A stretch of DNA of 64,000 nucleotides from Microbacterium sp. UFMG61 (GTDB taxonomy: Bacteria > Actinomycetota > Actinomycetes > Actinomycetales > Microbacteriaceae), in the NCBI RefSeq assembly GCF_015354505.1, contig NZ_JACAFP010000003.1:110200-174199 (forward strand), read 5' to 3'. The stretch's first letter is position 1; the number at the start of each line of letters is the position of its first letter. Position numbers and translations under genes: made by a program. Below the pieces are notes generated by a model, which was not told the origin of the DNA, did not search any database, and saw only the letters and a program-made list of their open reading frames with translations. This document shows positions 17,345 to 25,948 of this stretch, piece by piece.

Positions 17345-18336
17345 CCTCTGTTCCCGTCATCGGCGTCGAGGAGATCGACGCGGCGATCGACCGCCGTGGT
17401 GCTGTCGACGCCATCGAGGCCGCGCTGCGCGAGGGCGTCGACATCGAATCGGACGCCCCGCGCCTGTTCAGCCCGCTCGACAGCGGCGAGTTCCTGCTCA
17501 TGCCGACCCAGTCGCCCGAGCACGCGGGCATCAAGGTCGTCACGATCGCCCCGCACAACACCGACCTCGGGCTGCCGAAGATCCAGGCCTGGTACCTGGT
17601 CTTCGACGCCGAGACGCTGAGCCCTCTCGCGATCCTCGAGGGAGCCCACCTCACCATCCTCCGCACGCCCGCGGTCACGGCGGTCGCGATCCGGGGGATG
17701 CTGCAGGCCGACCCTCGCGGCGCGAAGGAGAGCATCGACTCACTCGCCGTGATCGGGTCGGGTCCGCAGGCAGAGGCGCACGTGCGCACGCTCGTCGACC
17801 TCATGCCGGTGGGCGCCGTGAGCATCGTGGGCCGAACTCCCGGCCGCGCGGCCCAACTCGTCGAGCGGCTTCGGGGGAGCGGCATCCGCGCGGCATCCGC
17901 GACGCGCGACGAGGTCGGCGCCGCCGACGTCGTCATCGCCGCGACCTCGTCGAGCACCCCGGTGCTGAGCCGCGGTGACGTCGGTGATCACGCCGTGGTG
18001 GGGGCGATCGGCTCGCACGGCACCGCGCATCGCGAGCTCGCCGGCGATCTGGTGACGGATGCCGATCTGGTCGTCGAGGCGAGGGCCTCGGCCTTGCGCG
18101 AGAACGGCAACCTGCTGCAGGCCCGCGACCTCGCCGAATGGCAGGCAGGTGCGCAGCCCGTGACGAATCTGCGAGAGTTGGTGGCGGGTGCCTTCGTGCG
18201 CCGCGAGGCTCGACCGGCGGTCTACACGGGCGTCGGGATGAGCTGGGAGGATCTCGCCGTGGTGGCGCGGATCCTGAGGTCGGCGCAGAGCGCTGATGCA
18301 TCGCCTCGGAGAGGGAACACAGATGTCCGGAACTGA
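17341..18336 (+). CDS. Ornithine cyclodeaminase/mu-crystallin family reductase
   Basis: A 331-residue NAD(P)-binding protein. The Rossmann motif is AVIGSGPQAEAHVRTLVDLM near residue 138-157. The N-terminal dimerisation region contains LLMPTQSPEHAGIKVVTIAP, where the Lys is conserved in the family. Related enzymes in hydroxyproline clusters (LhpI) reduce delta-1-pyrroline-2-carboxylate to L-proline, the step after trans-3-hydroxyproline dehydration, and others act on ketimines. No separate 3-hydroxyproline dehydratase was found in the window, so the exact imine substrate is open. GTG at 17341 overlaps the epimerase stop. The 3' end overlaps the ATG of the GntR gene by 14 bp. Confidence 0.8.
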   Translation: MTSVPVIGVEEIDAAIDRRGAVDAIEAALREGVDIESDAPRLFSPLDSGEFLLMPTQSPEHAGIKVVTIAPHNTDLGLPKIQAWYLVFDAETLSPLAILEGAHLTILRTPAVTAVAIRGMLQADPRGAKESIDSLAVIGSGPQAEAHVRTLVDLMPVGAVSIVGRTPGRAAQLVERLRGSGIRAASATRDEVGAADVVIAATSSSTPVLSRGDVGDHAVVGAIGSHGTAHRELAGDLVTDADLVVEARASALRENGNLLQARDLAEWQAGAQPVTNLRELVAGAFVRREARPAVYTGVGMSWEDLAVVARILRSAQSADASPRRGNTDVRN

Positions 18337-19027
18337 CACCCGCAGCCTCGTGCGGCTCAGCAAGCAGCCCAGCGTGCGCGACACGGTCACCCGTGCCCTG
18401 CGATCCGCCATCATCAGCGGTGAGATGCAGCCCGGCCGCGTGTACTCGGCACCGAGTCTCGGTGAGGAGTTCGGCACCTCCGCGACGCCCATCCGCGAGG
18501 CGATGCTCGACCTGGTGCGCGAGGGGCTCGTCGTCGCGATGCCGAACCGCGGTTTCCGCGTGACCGAGGTGTCGTCGCACGACCTCGCCGAGGTGACCGA
18601 GCTGCGCCTGTTCCTCGAACCGCCCGCCGTCGAGAAGGCGACGCCGCTGATCCCCGAGAGCGCGTTCGCCGAGCTGCGCAGCAAGGCCGACGACATCGTC
18701 GCGGCGGCCGAGAGGGGAGATCTGGTCGAGTACCTGAGCGCCGACAGCGACTTCCACCTGGCGATCCTGCAGTACGCGGGCAACGCCAGGCTCACGCAGC
18801 TGATCCAGTCGCTGCGGTCGCAGACCCGCCTCTTCGGTCTCGCCGAGCTGTACGAGCGCGGTCATCTCACGAGCTCGGCCAAGGAGCACCACACGATCAT
18901 GGATGCCATCGAGGACCGAGACGCGGTGCGTGCGCGCGACCTCGTGGTCTCGCACATCGAGCACGTGAAGGGCGACTGGTCGGGGCACACGGTGGGCGAA
19001 CCCCACCCCGCGGAGGCGAACGGCTAG
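18323..19027 (+). CDS. GntR-family regulator with FCD ligand domain
   Basis: A 234-residue transcription factor. The winged helix occupies roughly residues 15-85 (RDTVTRALRSAIISGEM, then TSATPIREAMLDLVREGLV, the GntR signature). An all-helical FCD domain follows (AEVTELRLFLEPPAVEKA, then a metal/ligand His pattern DSDFHLAIL and KEHHTIMDAI). FadR-subfamily proteins bind short palindromes and release on binding a pathway metabolite. Embedded mid-operon, it is the natural controller of the three TTGTAC-type operators at 4143, 15354 and 25949, and would be autoregulated. The ligand could be hydroxyproline, its D-isomer or a pyrroline intermediate. GGAGAGG lies 8 nt before ATG 18323. Confidence 0.88.
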   Translation: MSGTDTRSLVRLSKQPSVRDTVTRALRSAIISGEMQPGRVYSAPSLGEEFGTSATPIREAMLDLVREGLVVAMPNRGFRVTEVSSHDLAEVTELRLFLEPPAVEKATPLIPESAFAELRSKADDIVAAAERGDLVEYLSADSDFHLAILQYAGNARLTQLIQSLRSQTRLFGLAELYERGHLTSSAKEHHTIMDAIEDRDAVRARDLVVSHIEHVKGDWSGHTVGEPHPAEANG

Positions 19028-20193
19028 TGGGTCGATCGACAGCACGCGCCGACGTCGTGATCGTCGGGGCGGGGGTCGTCGGTGCCGCGACGGCGTATTT
19101 CGCCGCGGCATCCGGCCTTCGAACCGTCGTGATCGAGCGCGGTTCGATCGCCTCGGGAACCAGCAGCCGCTGTGAGGGCAACATCCTCGTCTCCGACAAA
19201 GAGGTGGGACCCGAGCTCGAGCTGTCGCTGTACTCGCAGCGCGTGTGGCGCGAGGATCTCGCCGAGCACGCCGGCCTGTGGGAGTTCGAGTCCAAGGGCG
19301 GTCTCGTCGTCGCCGGCAGCGCGGGGAGCATGGCGGGCCTCACCGCGCTCGTCGCGCACCAGCGCGAGCTGGGCATCCGGGCCGAGATCATCGACGACAA
19401 CGCCGGGCTGCGCGAGGTCGAGCCCTACATCAACCCCGCGCTCGTCGGCGGCGCGTTCTACCCGGACGACGCCCAGGTGCAGCCGCTGCTCGCGACGCAT
19501 CACCTGCTGCGCCTCGCGGTCGAGCACGGCGCCGAGCTGCACACACGCACCTCGGTGCACGGCATCCTCACCGAGCACGGTCGCGCCGTGGGCGTCGACA
19601 CGTCGATCGGGCGCATCTCGGCCGGAGCCGTCGTCAACTGCGCCGGACCCTGGAGCGGTGAGGTCGCCGCCCTCGCGGGCGTGCACCTGCCGGTGCTGCC
19701 ACGACGCGGATTCGTGCTCGTCACCGAGCCGGTGCCGATCACGGTGCATCACAAGGTCTACGCCGCCGAATACGTCGGCGACGTCGCGAGCTCGGATGCC
19801 GGGCTGCAGGTCTCGCCGGTCGTCGAGGGCACTCCGAGCGGCACGATCCTGCTCGGCGCCAGCCGCGAGCGCGTCGGTTTCGACCGATCGTTCTCGGCCG
19901 AGGCGGTCGCCCGCATCGCCGCGAGCGGTCTCGGCCTGTTCCCGGCGCTACGCGACGTGGGTGTGCAGCGCACGTACTCCGGATTCCGCCCGTACTGCCC
20001 CGATCACCTCCCGGCCATCGGAGAGGATGCTCGGATGCCCGGGCTCTGGCACGCCGCCGGGCACGAGGGCGCCGGAGTCGGCCTCTCGGTCGGCACGGGC
20101 AAACTGCTCTCGCAGGCGCTGCGGTCGGAAGCGACCGATCTCGACTTGGCTCCCTTCCGCCCCGAACGACTCGAAGGGCTCGTCGCCGCATGA
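19027..20193 (+). CDS. FAD-dependent oxidoreductase, D-hydroxyproline dehydrogenase subunit (DadA-like)
   Basis: A 388-residue flavoprotein of the glycine oxidase/D-amino-acid dehydrogenase fold. The dinucleotide motif ADVVIVGAGVVGAATAYF sits at residues 8-25. FAD contacts are likely near VVIERGSIASGTSS, and the C-terminal GLWHAAGHEGAGVGLSVGTG closes the FAD site. It should oxidise cis-4-hydroxy-D-proline to pyrroline-4-hydroxy-2-carboxylate. The next two genes encode the small ferredoxin-like and large NADH-type flavin subunits, the same three-part composition reported for LhpBEF of Pseudomonas aeruginosa and for octopine/nopaline oxidases. GTG 19027 shares a base with the GntR stop. Confidence 0.87.
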   Translation: MGRSTARADVVIVGAGVVGAATAYFAAASGLRTVVIERGSIASGTSSRCEGNILVSDKEVGPELELSLYSQRVWREDLAEHAGLWEFESKGGLVVAGSAGSMAGLTALVAHQRELGIRAEIIDDNAGLREVEPYINPALVGGAFYPDDAQVQPLLATHHLLRLAVEHGAELHTRTSVHGILTEHGRAVGVDTSIGRISAGAVVNCAGPWSGEVAALAGVHLPVLPRRGFVLVTEPVPITVHHKVYAAEYVGDVASSDAGLQVSPVVEGTPSGTILLGASRERVGFDRSFSAEAVARIAASGLGLFPALRDVGVQRTYSGFRPYCPDHLPAIGEDARMPGLWHAAGHEGAGVGLSVGTGKLLSQALRSEATDLDLAPFRPERLEGLVAA

Positions 20194-20651
20194 CCCGCAC
20201 GCGCATCGACGGCACCGACCCCGTGAACAGTGCTGGGTCAGGCGCTGGCTCCGGTGCTGGATCCGTCACCAGCATCGACTTCGACGGCACCCCCGTGCCG
20301 TTCACCCCGGGGCAGACGATCGGCGGTGCCCTCGCGGGCGCCGGCATCGTGTCGTGGCGCACGACGCGTCGCGACCACGCTCCTCGCGGACTCTTCTGCG
20401 GCATCGGGGTCTGCTTCGACTGCCTCGTCACGGTCGACGGTGTGCGCAGCCAGCGCGCATGCCTCGTCGAGGCGTGCGCAGGACAGGACGTGCGCAGCGC
20501 CGACCCGGACGAGCCGCTGCCGGTGTCGGAGTTGCCGGTGTCCGAGTTGCCGGTGTCGGAGTTGCCGGTGTCCGAGCTGCCGGTGTCGGAGTTGCCGGTG
20601 TCGGAGCTGCCGTTGTCCGACGGCCGGAGTTCGGAGGAATCGCATGACTGA
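20190..20651 (+). CDS. (2Fe-2S) small subunit of D-hydroxyproline dehydrogenase with repeat tail
   Basis: A 153-residue protein with a ferredoxin-like fold (PF13510 type): strands SIDFDGTPVPFTPGQTIGGA, then cluster ligands in LFCGIGVCFDCLVTVDG and QRACL, giving CX4CX2CX12C at about residues 70-91. It passes electrons between the two flavin subunits encoded on either side. Two low-complexity parts frame the fold: an AGSGAGSGAGS stretch near the N-terminus and, at the C-terminus, six copies of the pentapeptide PVSEL ended by PLSD. Family members are usually about 100 residues, so the tail is an addition. It overlaps both neighbours. Confidence 0.88.
   Translation: MTRTRIDGTDPVNSAGSGAGSGAGSVTSIDFDGTPVPFTPGQTIGGALAGAGIVSWRTTRRDHAPRGLFCGIGVCFDCLVTVDGVRSQRACLVEACAGQDVRSADPDEPLPVSELPVSELPVSELPVSELPVSELPVSELPLSDGRSSEESHD
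20520..20609 (+). repeat. Six tandem 15-bp units coding PVSEL
   Basis: Six head-to-tail copies of CCGGTGTCGGAGTTG with a few third-position changes (tcg/tcc, gtt/gct), followed by a degenerate seventh unit. They code the C-terminal PVSEL repeats of the iron-sulfur subunit. Because the unit is a multiple of 3, slippage would change repeat number without breaking the frame. Confidence 0.9.
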
Positions 20652-22143
20652 GCAGAGCATCCCGGCATCCGAGCCGTCTCTCGCCGATGTCGCCGTCGTG
20701 GGCGCGGGCCCCGCGGGGCTGAGCGCCGCGGTCGTCGCGGCCGAGCACGGCCTGCAGGTCGTGCTGATCGATGCCGGGCGGCAGACCGGCGGGCAGTACT
20801 GGCGTCACCCCGACGAGCGTCATCGCGATGCGTTCTCGGCGCCCGAGCACACCGGTCATCACGACTGGGCGCACTACACCGACCTGCGCGAGCGGCTCGC
20901 GGCATCCGTCGCCTCGGGTCGCCTTCGTCATCTCGCCGCGCGCCAGGTGTGGCGCACCGACGCCTTCGACGACCGGGTGGCGCTGCGCACCAGCTCGGTC
21001 GCCGGCACCGACAGCCTGCCCCTCGCCGAGCGCACCACCTGGGCGCGACGACTCGTGATCGCGACCGGCGCCTACGATCGCCAGCTGCCCGTGCCCGGGT
21101 GGACGCTGCCCGGGGTCATGGCCGCCGGCGGAGTGCAGGCCATGCTCAAGGCCAACCAGGTGCGGGCCGGGCGTCGTGCCGTGGTCGCGGGCACCGGGCC
21201 GTTCCTGCTCTCGGTCGCCGCCGGGCTCGCCGAAGCCGGGGTCGAGGTCGTCGAGGTGGTCGACGCCAACGCGCTCTCGCGATGGGCGGCCACCCCGCTG
21301 CGTGCTCTGCAGGAGCCGGGCAAGCTGTGGGAGGGCGTGCAGTACGCCGCCACCTTCCTGCGACACCGGGTGCCGCTCCGCACCCGCACGGTCGTCACCG
21401 CCGTGCGCGGCAGCGGCCGGGCGAAAGAGGTCGAGCTCGCGCGGGTCGACGGGGCAGGACGGGTGCGTCCCGGGTCGTCGCGCACCGTGACCGCCGATCT
21501 CGTCGCGTTCGGCTGGGGGTTCACCCCGCAGCTTGAGCTCGCCGTCGGGCTCGGGCTGCGCACCCGCATCGACGTCGACGGATCGCTCGTGATCGACGTC
21601 GACGACGACCTGCGCTCGTCGGATCGTCTCGTCTTCGCCGCCGGAGAGGTCACCGGCATCGGCGGTGCCATCGCATCCTGCGCCGAGGGCGAGCTCGCGG
21701 GCGCAGCCGTCGCGCAGGATCTGGGGTTCTCGACCGATCCGCGACGCATGGCACGGCACCGCCGGCGCTTGCGGCGCGGACGCCGCTTCGCGATCGGCAT
21801 GCATCGGGCGAGCCCCGTTCCCGAAGCGTGGGACGAGTGGCTGACCCCCGACACCCACATCTGCCGGTGCGAAGAGGTCACCGCGGCCGAAGTGACCGAC
21901 GCCGTCGACGGCCTCCGCGCCGACGACGCGAGAGACGTGCGTGTCACCGCGCGCCCGGGAATGGGTCTGTGTCAGGGGAGGGTGTGCGGATTCGCGCTCT
22001 CGAAGCTCGTCGCCACCGGCACGGGAGGCGTCGTCGACGCCCCCGCCCTCGAATCCTTGACCAATCGACAGGTGGGCGTGCCCGTCTCGCTCGGCGACCT
22101 CGCCGCGCTGGTGCCGCACCACCCGAACCAGGAGGAGTCATGA
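20644..22143 (+). CDS. FAD/NAD(P)-type large subunit of D-hydroxyproline dehydrogenase
   Basis: A 499-residue pyridine-nucleotide-disulfide-like flavoprotein (HcnB/OoxA type). The first Rossmann motif is VAVVGAGPAGLSAAVVAAEH, with RQTGGQYWRHP after it. The second dinucleotide region is RAVVAGTGPFLLSVAAGLAE. A Cys-rich BFD-like [2Fe-2S] domain lies near the C-terminus: HICRCEEVTAAEV and GLCQGRVCG supply four Cys. It completes the three-subunit dehydrogenase with the genes at 19027 and 20190. ATG overlaps the small-subunit stop and the dehydrogenase gene overlaps its stop. A role in hydroxyproline oxidation is inferred from the operon. Confidence 0.87.
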   Translation: MTEQSIPASEPSLADVAVVGAGPAGLSAAVVAAEHGLQVVLIDAGRQTGGQYWRHPDERHRDAFSAPEHTGHHDWAHYTDLRERLAASVASGRLRHLAARQVWRTDAFDDRVALRTSSVAGTDSLPLAERTTWARRLVIATGAYDRQLPVPGWTLPGVMAAGGVQAMLKANQVRAGRRAVVAGTGPFLLSVAAGLAEAGVEVVEVVDANALSRWAATPLRALQEPGKLWEGVQYAATFLRHRVPLRTRTVVTAVRGSGRAKEVELARVDGAGRVRPGSSRTVTADLVAFGWGFTPQLELAVGLGLRTRIDVDGSLVIDVDDDLRSSDRLVFAAGEVTGIGGAIASCAEGELAGAAVAQDLGFSTDPRRMARHRRRLRRGRRFAIGMHRASPVPEAWDEWLTPDTHICRCEEVTAAEVTDAVDGLRADDARDVRVTARPGMGLCQGRVCGFALSKLVATGTGGVVDAPALESLTNRQVGVPVSLGDLAALVPHHPNQEES

Positions 22144-23603
22144 CCATGCACGACACGTCTGACGACAACGTGGACCAGATCATCGACCGCGCCGCGAGCG
22201 CCTCGGAGCAGTGGAAGCGCGCCATCATCGCGGAGCGCACCCGGGCGCTCGACGCCGTGGCGGATGCTCTCGATCAGCACGCCGACGAACTGATCCCGAT
22301 CGCGCAGCGCGAGACCCACCTCGCCGAGGCGCGGCTGCGGGGCGAGCTGCGCCGCACCAGCTTCCAACTGCGCATGTTCGCCGAGATGCTGCCCGAGGGG
22401 CTCTGGCTCGACGCCCGCATCGACCACGCCGACGCCGACTGGCCGATGGGAGCCCCGCGCCCCGATCTGCGCCGTCAGCTCGAGCCGATCGGGGCGACGC
22501 TCGTGTTCGCCGCGAGCAACTTCCCGTTCGCCTTCTCCGTCGCTGGGGGCGACACCGTGAGTGCGCTCGCCGCGGGCAACGCCGTGGTGCTCAAGGCCCA
22601 TCACGGGCATCCCGACCTCTCGGCGGCGACGGCAGCCGTCGTGGTCGATGCGCTCGCCGAGGTGGGGGCACCCGAGGGTCTCTTCCAGACGATCTACGGC
22701 ACCGAGGCGGGTGTACGCGCGCTGCGCGCCCCCGGCATCAAGGCTGCCGCTTTCACCGGTTCGGTGCGCGGTGGACGTGCCCTGTTCGACATCGCCGCGA
22801 GCCGGCCCGAGCCGATCCCGTTCTACGGTGAGCTCGGCAGCACCAACCCCGCGTTCGTGACGCGGCGCGCGGCCGAACGGGATGCCGCCGGCATCGCCCG
22901 CGACTTCGTCGCCTCGGTCACCGGCAGCGCAGGGCAGCTCTGCACCAAGCCCGGAGTGCTCTTCGTGCCGGCGGAATCGTCGCTCGTCGCGGAGCTCGAA
23001 GCCCAGCAGCTGCCGGCTGCGACGCCGCTGCTGAACGGCGGGATCGAGAGCGGGTTCCGCGAGTCGGTCGCCTCGACGAGCGGGGTCGCCGGGGTGCGCA
23101 CCCTCGGTGCGGGTGCGGACGATGCAGCCGACGCGCCCGCGGCCGTGCTGTTCGCCGCGTCGAGCCAGACGCTGCGCGCCGAGATGGACACCCTGATGAG
23201 CGAGATGTTCGGCCCCGCAGCGCTCGTCGTGACGTACGACGACGAGAGCGAACTGCTCGAGATCGCCGACCGCCTCGAAGGACAGCTCACCGCCACGATC
23301 ATCGGTGAAGACGACGACGAGATCGCCGTCGACCTGCTGCCCAAGCTGTCGGAGCGGGCGGGGCGGGTGCTCTGGAATCAGTGGCCGACCGGAGTCTCGG
23401 TGACCTGGGCGCAGCAGCACGGCGGACCGTACCCCGCCACGACGGCGGTCGGCACGACCTCGGTGGGCATGGCCGCGATCACGCGGTTCCTGCGACCGGT
23501 CGCCTACCAGAACGTGCCCCAGGGCCTGCTGCCGGATGCGCTGAAAGAGGGCAACCCGCTCGGCATCGCGCGGCGGGTCGACGGCATCCTGGTCCTGCCC
23601 TGA
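22140..23603 (+). CDS. Alpha-ketoglutarate semialdehyde (2,5-dioxovalerate) dehydrogenase
   Basis: A 487-residue NAD(P)-dependent aldehyde dehydrogenase. The general base Glu231 is in FYGELGSTNPAF and the catalytic Cys268 in SAGQLCTKPGVLF. ELGSTNP is the wording of the KGSADH subfamily, not of generic aldehyde dehydrogenases. The C-terminal GGPYPATTAVGTTSVGMAAI is also typical. It converts the deaminase product to alpha-ketoglutarate for the TCA cycle, the last step of hydroxyproline breakdown. AGGAGG is 5-6 nt before ATG 22140. An ATG at 22146 is an alternative start. It is the last gene before a strong hairpin. Confidence 0.9.
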   Translation: MTMHDTSDDNVDQIIDRAASASEQWKRAIIAERTRALDAVADALDQHADELIPIAQRETHLAEARLRGELRRTSFQLRMFAEMLPEGLWLDARIDHADADWPMGAPRPDLRRQLEPIGATLVFAASNFPFAFSVAGGDTVSALAAGNAVVLKAHHGHPDLSAATAAVVVDALAEVGAPEGLFQTIYGTEAGVRALRAPGIKAAAFTGSVRGGRALFDIAASRPEPIPFYGELGSTNPAFVTRRAAERDAAGIARDFVASVTGSAGQLCTKPGVLFVPAESSLVAELEAQQLPAATPLLNGGIESGFRESVASTSGVAGVRTLGAGADDAADAPAAVLFAASSQTLRAEMDTLMSEMFGPAALVVTYDDESELLEIADRLEGQLTATIIGEDDDEIAVDLLPKLSERAGRVLWNQWPTGVSVTWAQQHGGPYPATTAVGTTSVGMAAITRFLRPVAYQNVPQGLLPDALKEGNPLGIARRVDGILVLP

Positions 23604-23629
23604 CCCGGCGGTGACTCTGACCTGACACG

Positions 23630-23667
23630 CACAGCGGGTGCCGATCCTCGGAACGGCACCCGCTGTG
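23630..23667. terminator. Hairpin terminator after the hydroxyproline operon
   Basis: A perfect 14-bp stem (CACAGCGGGTGCCG at 23630-23643 and its complement at 23654-23667) with a 10-nt loop, 27 bp after the dehydrogenase stop. No long T run follows, which is common for high-GC actinobacterial terminators. Confidence 0.8.
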
Positions 23668-23698
23668 GTGTCTGGGTGCGGGGCGGCTCGGTGCGTGT

Positions 23699-23890
23699 GT
23701 GGCCCCGCCCGGTGTCGTCCCGCGTGCGGGGTCGTTTTCGCATCGCGTACGGCCGTTTCCGGGGTGTTTGTGGCCCCGCCTGGTGTCGTCCCGCGTGCGG
23801 GGTCGTTTTCGCATCGCGTACGGCCGTTTCCGGGGTGTTCTTGACCCCGCCTGGCGTCGATCGGTGGTCGCGGTGTGTTCTTGGCCCCGC
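23699..23890. repeat. 71-bp direct repeats between convergent genes
   Basis: The 336-bp gap 23604-23939 holds a unit beginning GGCCCCGCC that recurs at exactly 71-bp spacing (23701, 23772), then as a third partly diverged copy from 23843 and a short remnant at 23883. Copies one and two are almost identical, including the small palindrome CCCGCgtGCGGG and the stretch GTCGTTTTCGCATCGCGTAC. Open frames crossing it have no ribosome-binding site or family match. Confidence 0.8.
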
Positions 23891-23939
23891 ACAGTGCACT
23901 CCAGGCAGTGCCTCGCACCGACCCCGTTCCGCCCACTGC

Positions 23940-25904
23940 TCAGACAGTCGAGGAAGGCATCCAGACCCGCATTGCCGTGCCGCCGTCGAACTCGGCGAAC
24001 GGACGCAACTCGGCCTCGAAATCTTCGGATGCCGCACCATCGCGGTCGCGCGCGTACAGCGCCTCCCGGTCGGTGTGCAGCCTGCGGGCGGCGACCGTGA
24101 GCCTCGGCCCGAGCAGCCCTCGGCCCTCGTCCTCTGCACCCTCGGCACGCCCAGCCCCCGCACCCTCGGCACGCCTGGCCCCCGCAGCCCCGACAGCCGC
24201 AGCGCCGACAGGCTCGGCGACGGACGCCTCTGCGAGCGCATCCGTCCCGACCTCCAGATCGTCGACCTCGCCGACCGCGCAGTAGACGACCGGTCCGCGG
24301 CGCACGGCGACGGTGCCGCGCACCGCATCGATGCGCGGATGCGGGTGGATGATGTCGATCTCGACCGGCAGCTGCAGGTCGATCTCGGTGCCGTCGACCA
24401 GGGCGTCCTCGAGCACGATCCACCCGCCGTCGATGACAGGATCCACGGCTTCGCCGTTGCGGAGCAGCCTGACCTCTCGCCCCGACACCCACTCCGGCAC
24501 GCGGAGGGCGAGCCGTCGGCATCCGTCATCGGCATCTCCCTGCACGCTGATGCGCGCGCGTCCGTCGGCCGGGTAGGCGGTGTCGATGGTGACCGATGCG
24601 CCGTGCGCGTGCAATGTGGCCGAGGCGTAGAGCACGATGTCGAGACCGTCCGCGCGTTCCGCGGCGAGGTGGTGCTCGAGAGTCGCGAACGTGCGCATCA
24701 GGTTCGGTGGGCAGCACGCGCAGCTGAACCAGCGCCGCCGCGCCGCAGGCGCCTGGCCGCCGTAGGGTCGTTCATCGCGCACCTGCAGCGGATTGACGTA
24801 GGTGAACGAGTCGCCGTGGGTCGAGATACCCGCGGCCACGACGTTGTAGAGCGCCGTCTCCGCAGCATCCATGAATCCTGCCTCGCCGGTCGCGAGGTAC
24901 ATCCGCCAGGCCCATCCGAAGAGGGCGACTCCCGCACACGTCTCGGCGTAGGCGCGATCCGGTGGCAGTTCGAAGGCCTCGCCGAAGGCTTCATCTTCGT
25001 GGCGGGCTCCCGTGCCGCCGGTGACGTACATGCGTCGCGAGACCAGGTCGTCCCACTGGGTGCGCATCACGTCGAGCATCTCGGGATCGCCGGTCTCGAG
25101 GTACAGGTCGGTGATGCCCTGGTTCAGGTAGAGCGCTCGCACCGCGTGACCGCGCATGCGGGTGGCCTGCAGGGCGGGCTGTTCGTCCTGGTAGTACTCG
25201 GCGCCGAACATCACTCCGCCGAGGAATCCGGAGCCGCGTCGGCGCACGAACGCGTCGGCCAGCGCGAGAGGCGCCTCGGCGCCGGTCGTACGGTGCAGCT
25301 CGACGAGGGCCGCCTCGATGAGCGGATGCCCGCAGTACTCGACCGCATCGTCGGCGCCGAGCCGAGCGACCGCGTGGTCGACGAACCGCTCGGCGATCCG
25401 CAGCAGACGGTCGTCGCCGATCGCGCGGTGCGCGCCGACCGCTGCCTGGACCAGGTGACCCAGGCAGTAGAGCTCATGGCCCTGGGCGAAGTCGCTCCAC
25501 GGCCGGCGGTCGTCGCGGCGCAGATAGGCGGAGTCGAGGTAGCCGTCGTCCTGCTGTGCTCGCTCGATGAGGGCGACGGTGCGGTCGAAGAACTCCCGGC
25601 TGTCGGCATCCTCCTCGCGACCGAGCTCCCACGCCGCGGCCTCGAGGGTCTTGTAGATGTCGGAGTCGGCGAAGAGCATGCCGCGGAACTCGGCATCGGA
25701 CTCGCCGGTGACGCGACGCAGGTTGTCGAGGTTGCCGTACTCCTCGAGCATCCGGATGCCGTGCGGCAGGGTGACCTGTCGATTGCGCCGATGCCACTCG
25801 TGCACGAGTCCGCGCTCGATCACAGGAGAGGAGCGCAGTGGGCGACGCAGTCCGTGCCTGGTCAGTCCGACCGGGGAGGGGGCTGTCGCGTCGGTCTCGG
25901 GCAT
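23940..25904 (-). CDS. GH127 beta-L-arabinofuranosidase, HypBA1-like
   Basis: A 654-residue cytoplasmic glycosidase. HypBA1-type sequence marks are TGGTGARHEDEAFGEAFEL, then YAETCAGVALFGWAWRMY with Glu321 and Cys323, then FSCACCPPNLMRTFATL with Cys397-Cys398. These match the zinc/nucleophile set (Glu-x-Cys and Cys-Cys) of Bifidobacterium longum HypBA1, which frees L-arabinose from hydroxyproline-linked beta-L-arabinofuranosides. A low-complexity Ala/Gly/Glu segment interrupts the C-terminal beta domain near residues 555-605. ATG at 25904 follows GGAGAAGAG. No signal peptide is present. The gene faces the hydroxyproline operon and has its own copy of the palindromic operator, so it probably belongs to the same regulon. 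Confidence 0.87.
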   Translation of the reverse strand: MPETDATAPSPVGLTRHGLRRPLRSSPVIERGLVHEWHRRNRQVTLPHGIRMLEEYGNLDNLRRVTGESDAEFRGMLFADSDIYKTLEAAAWELGREEDADSREFFDRTVALIERAQQDDGYLDSAYLRRDDRRPWSDFAQGHELYCLGHLVQAAVGAHRAIGDDRLLRIAERFVDHAVARLGADDAVEYCGHPLIEAALVELHRTTGAEAPLALADAFVRRRGSGFLGGVMFGAEYYQDEQPALQATRMRGHAVRALYLNQGITDLYLETGDPEMLDVMRTQWDDLVSRRMYVTGGTGARHEDEAFGEAFELPPDRAYAETCAGVALFGWAWRMYLATGEAGFMDAAETALYNVVAAGISTHGDSFTYVNPLQVRDERPYGGQAPAARRRWFSCACCPPNLMRTFATLEHHLAAERADGLDIVLYASATLHAHGASVTIDTAYPADGRARISVQGDADDGCRRLALRVPEWVSGREVRLLRNGEAVDPVIDGGWIVLEDALVDGTEIDLQLPVEIDIIHPHPRIDAVRGTVAVRRGPVVYCAVGEVDDLEVGTDALAEASVAEPVGAAAVGAAGARRAEGAGAGRAEGAEDEGRGLLGPRLTVAARRLHTDREALYARDRDGAASEDFEAELRPFAEFDGGTAMRVWMPSSTV

Positions 25905-25948
25905 GTCGTGGCTCTTCTCCGAGGCGCGGGCTGCACCTCTCGTCGCGA

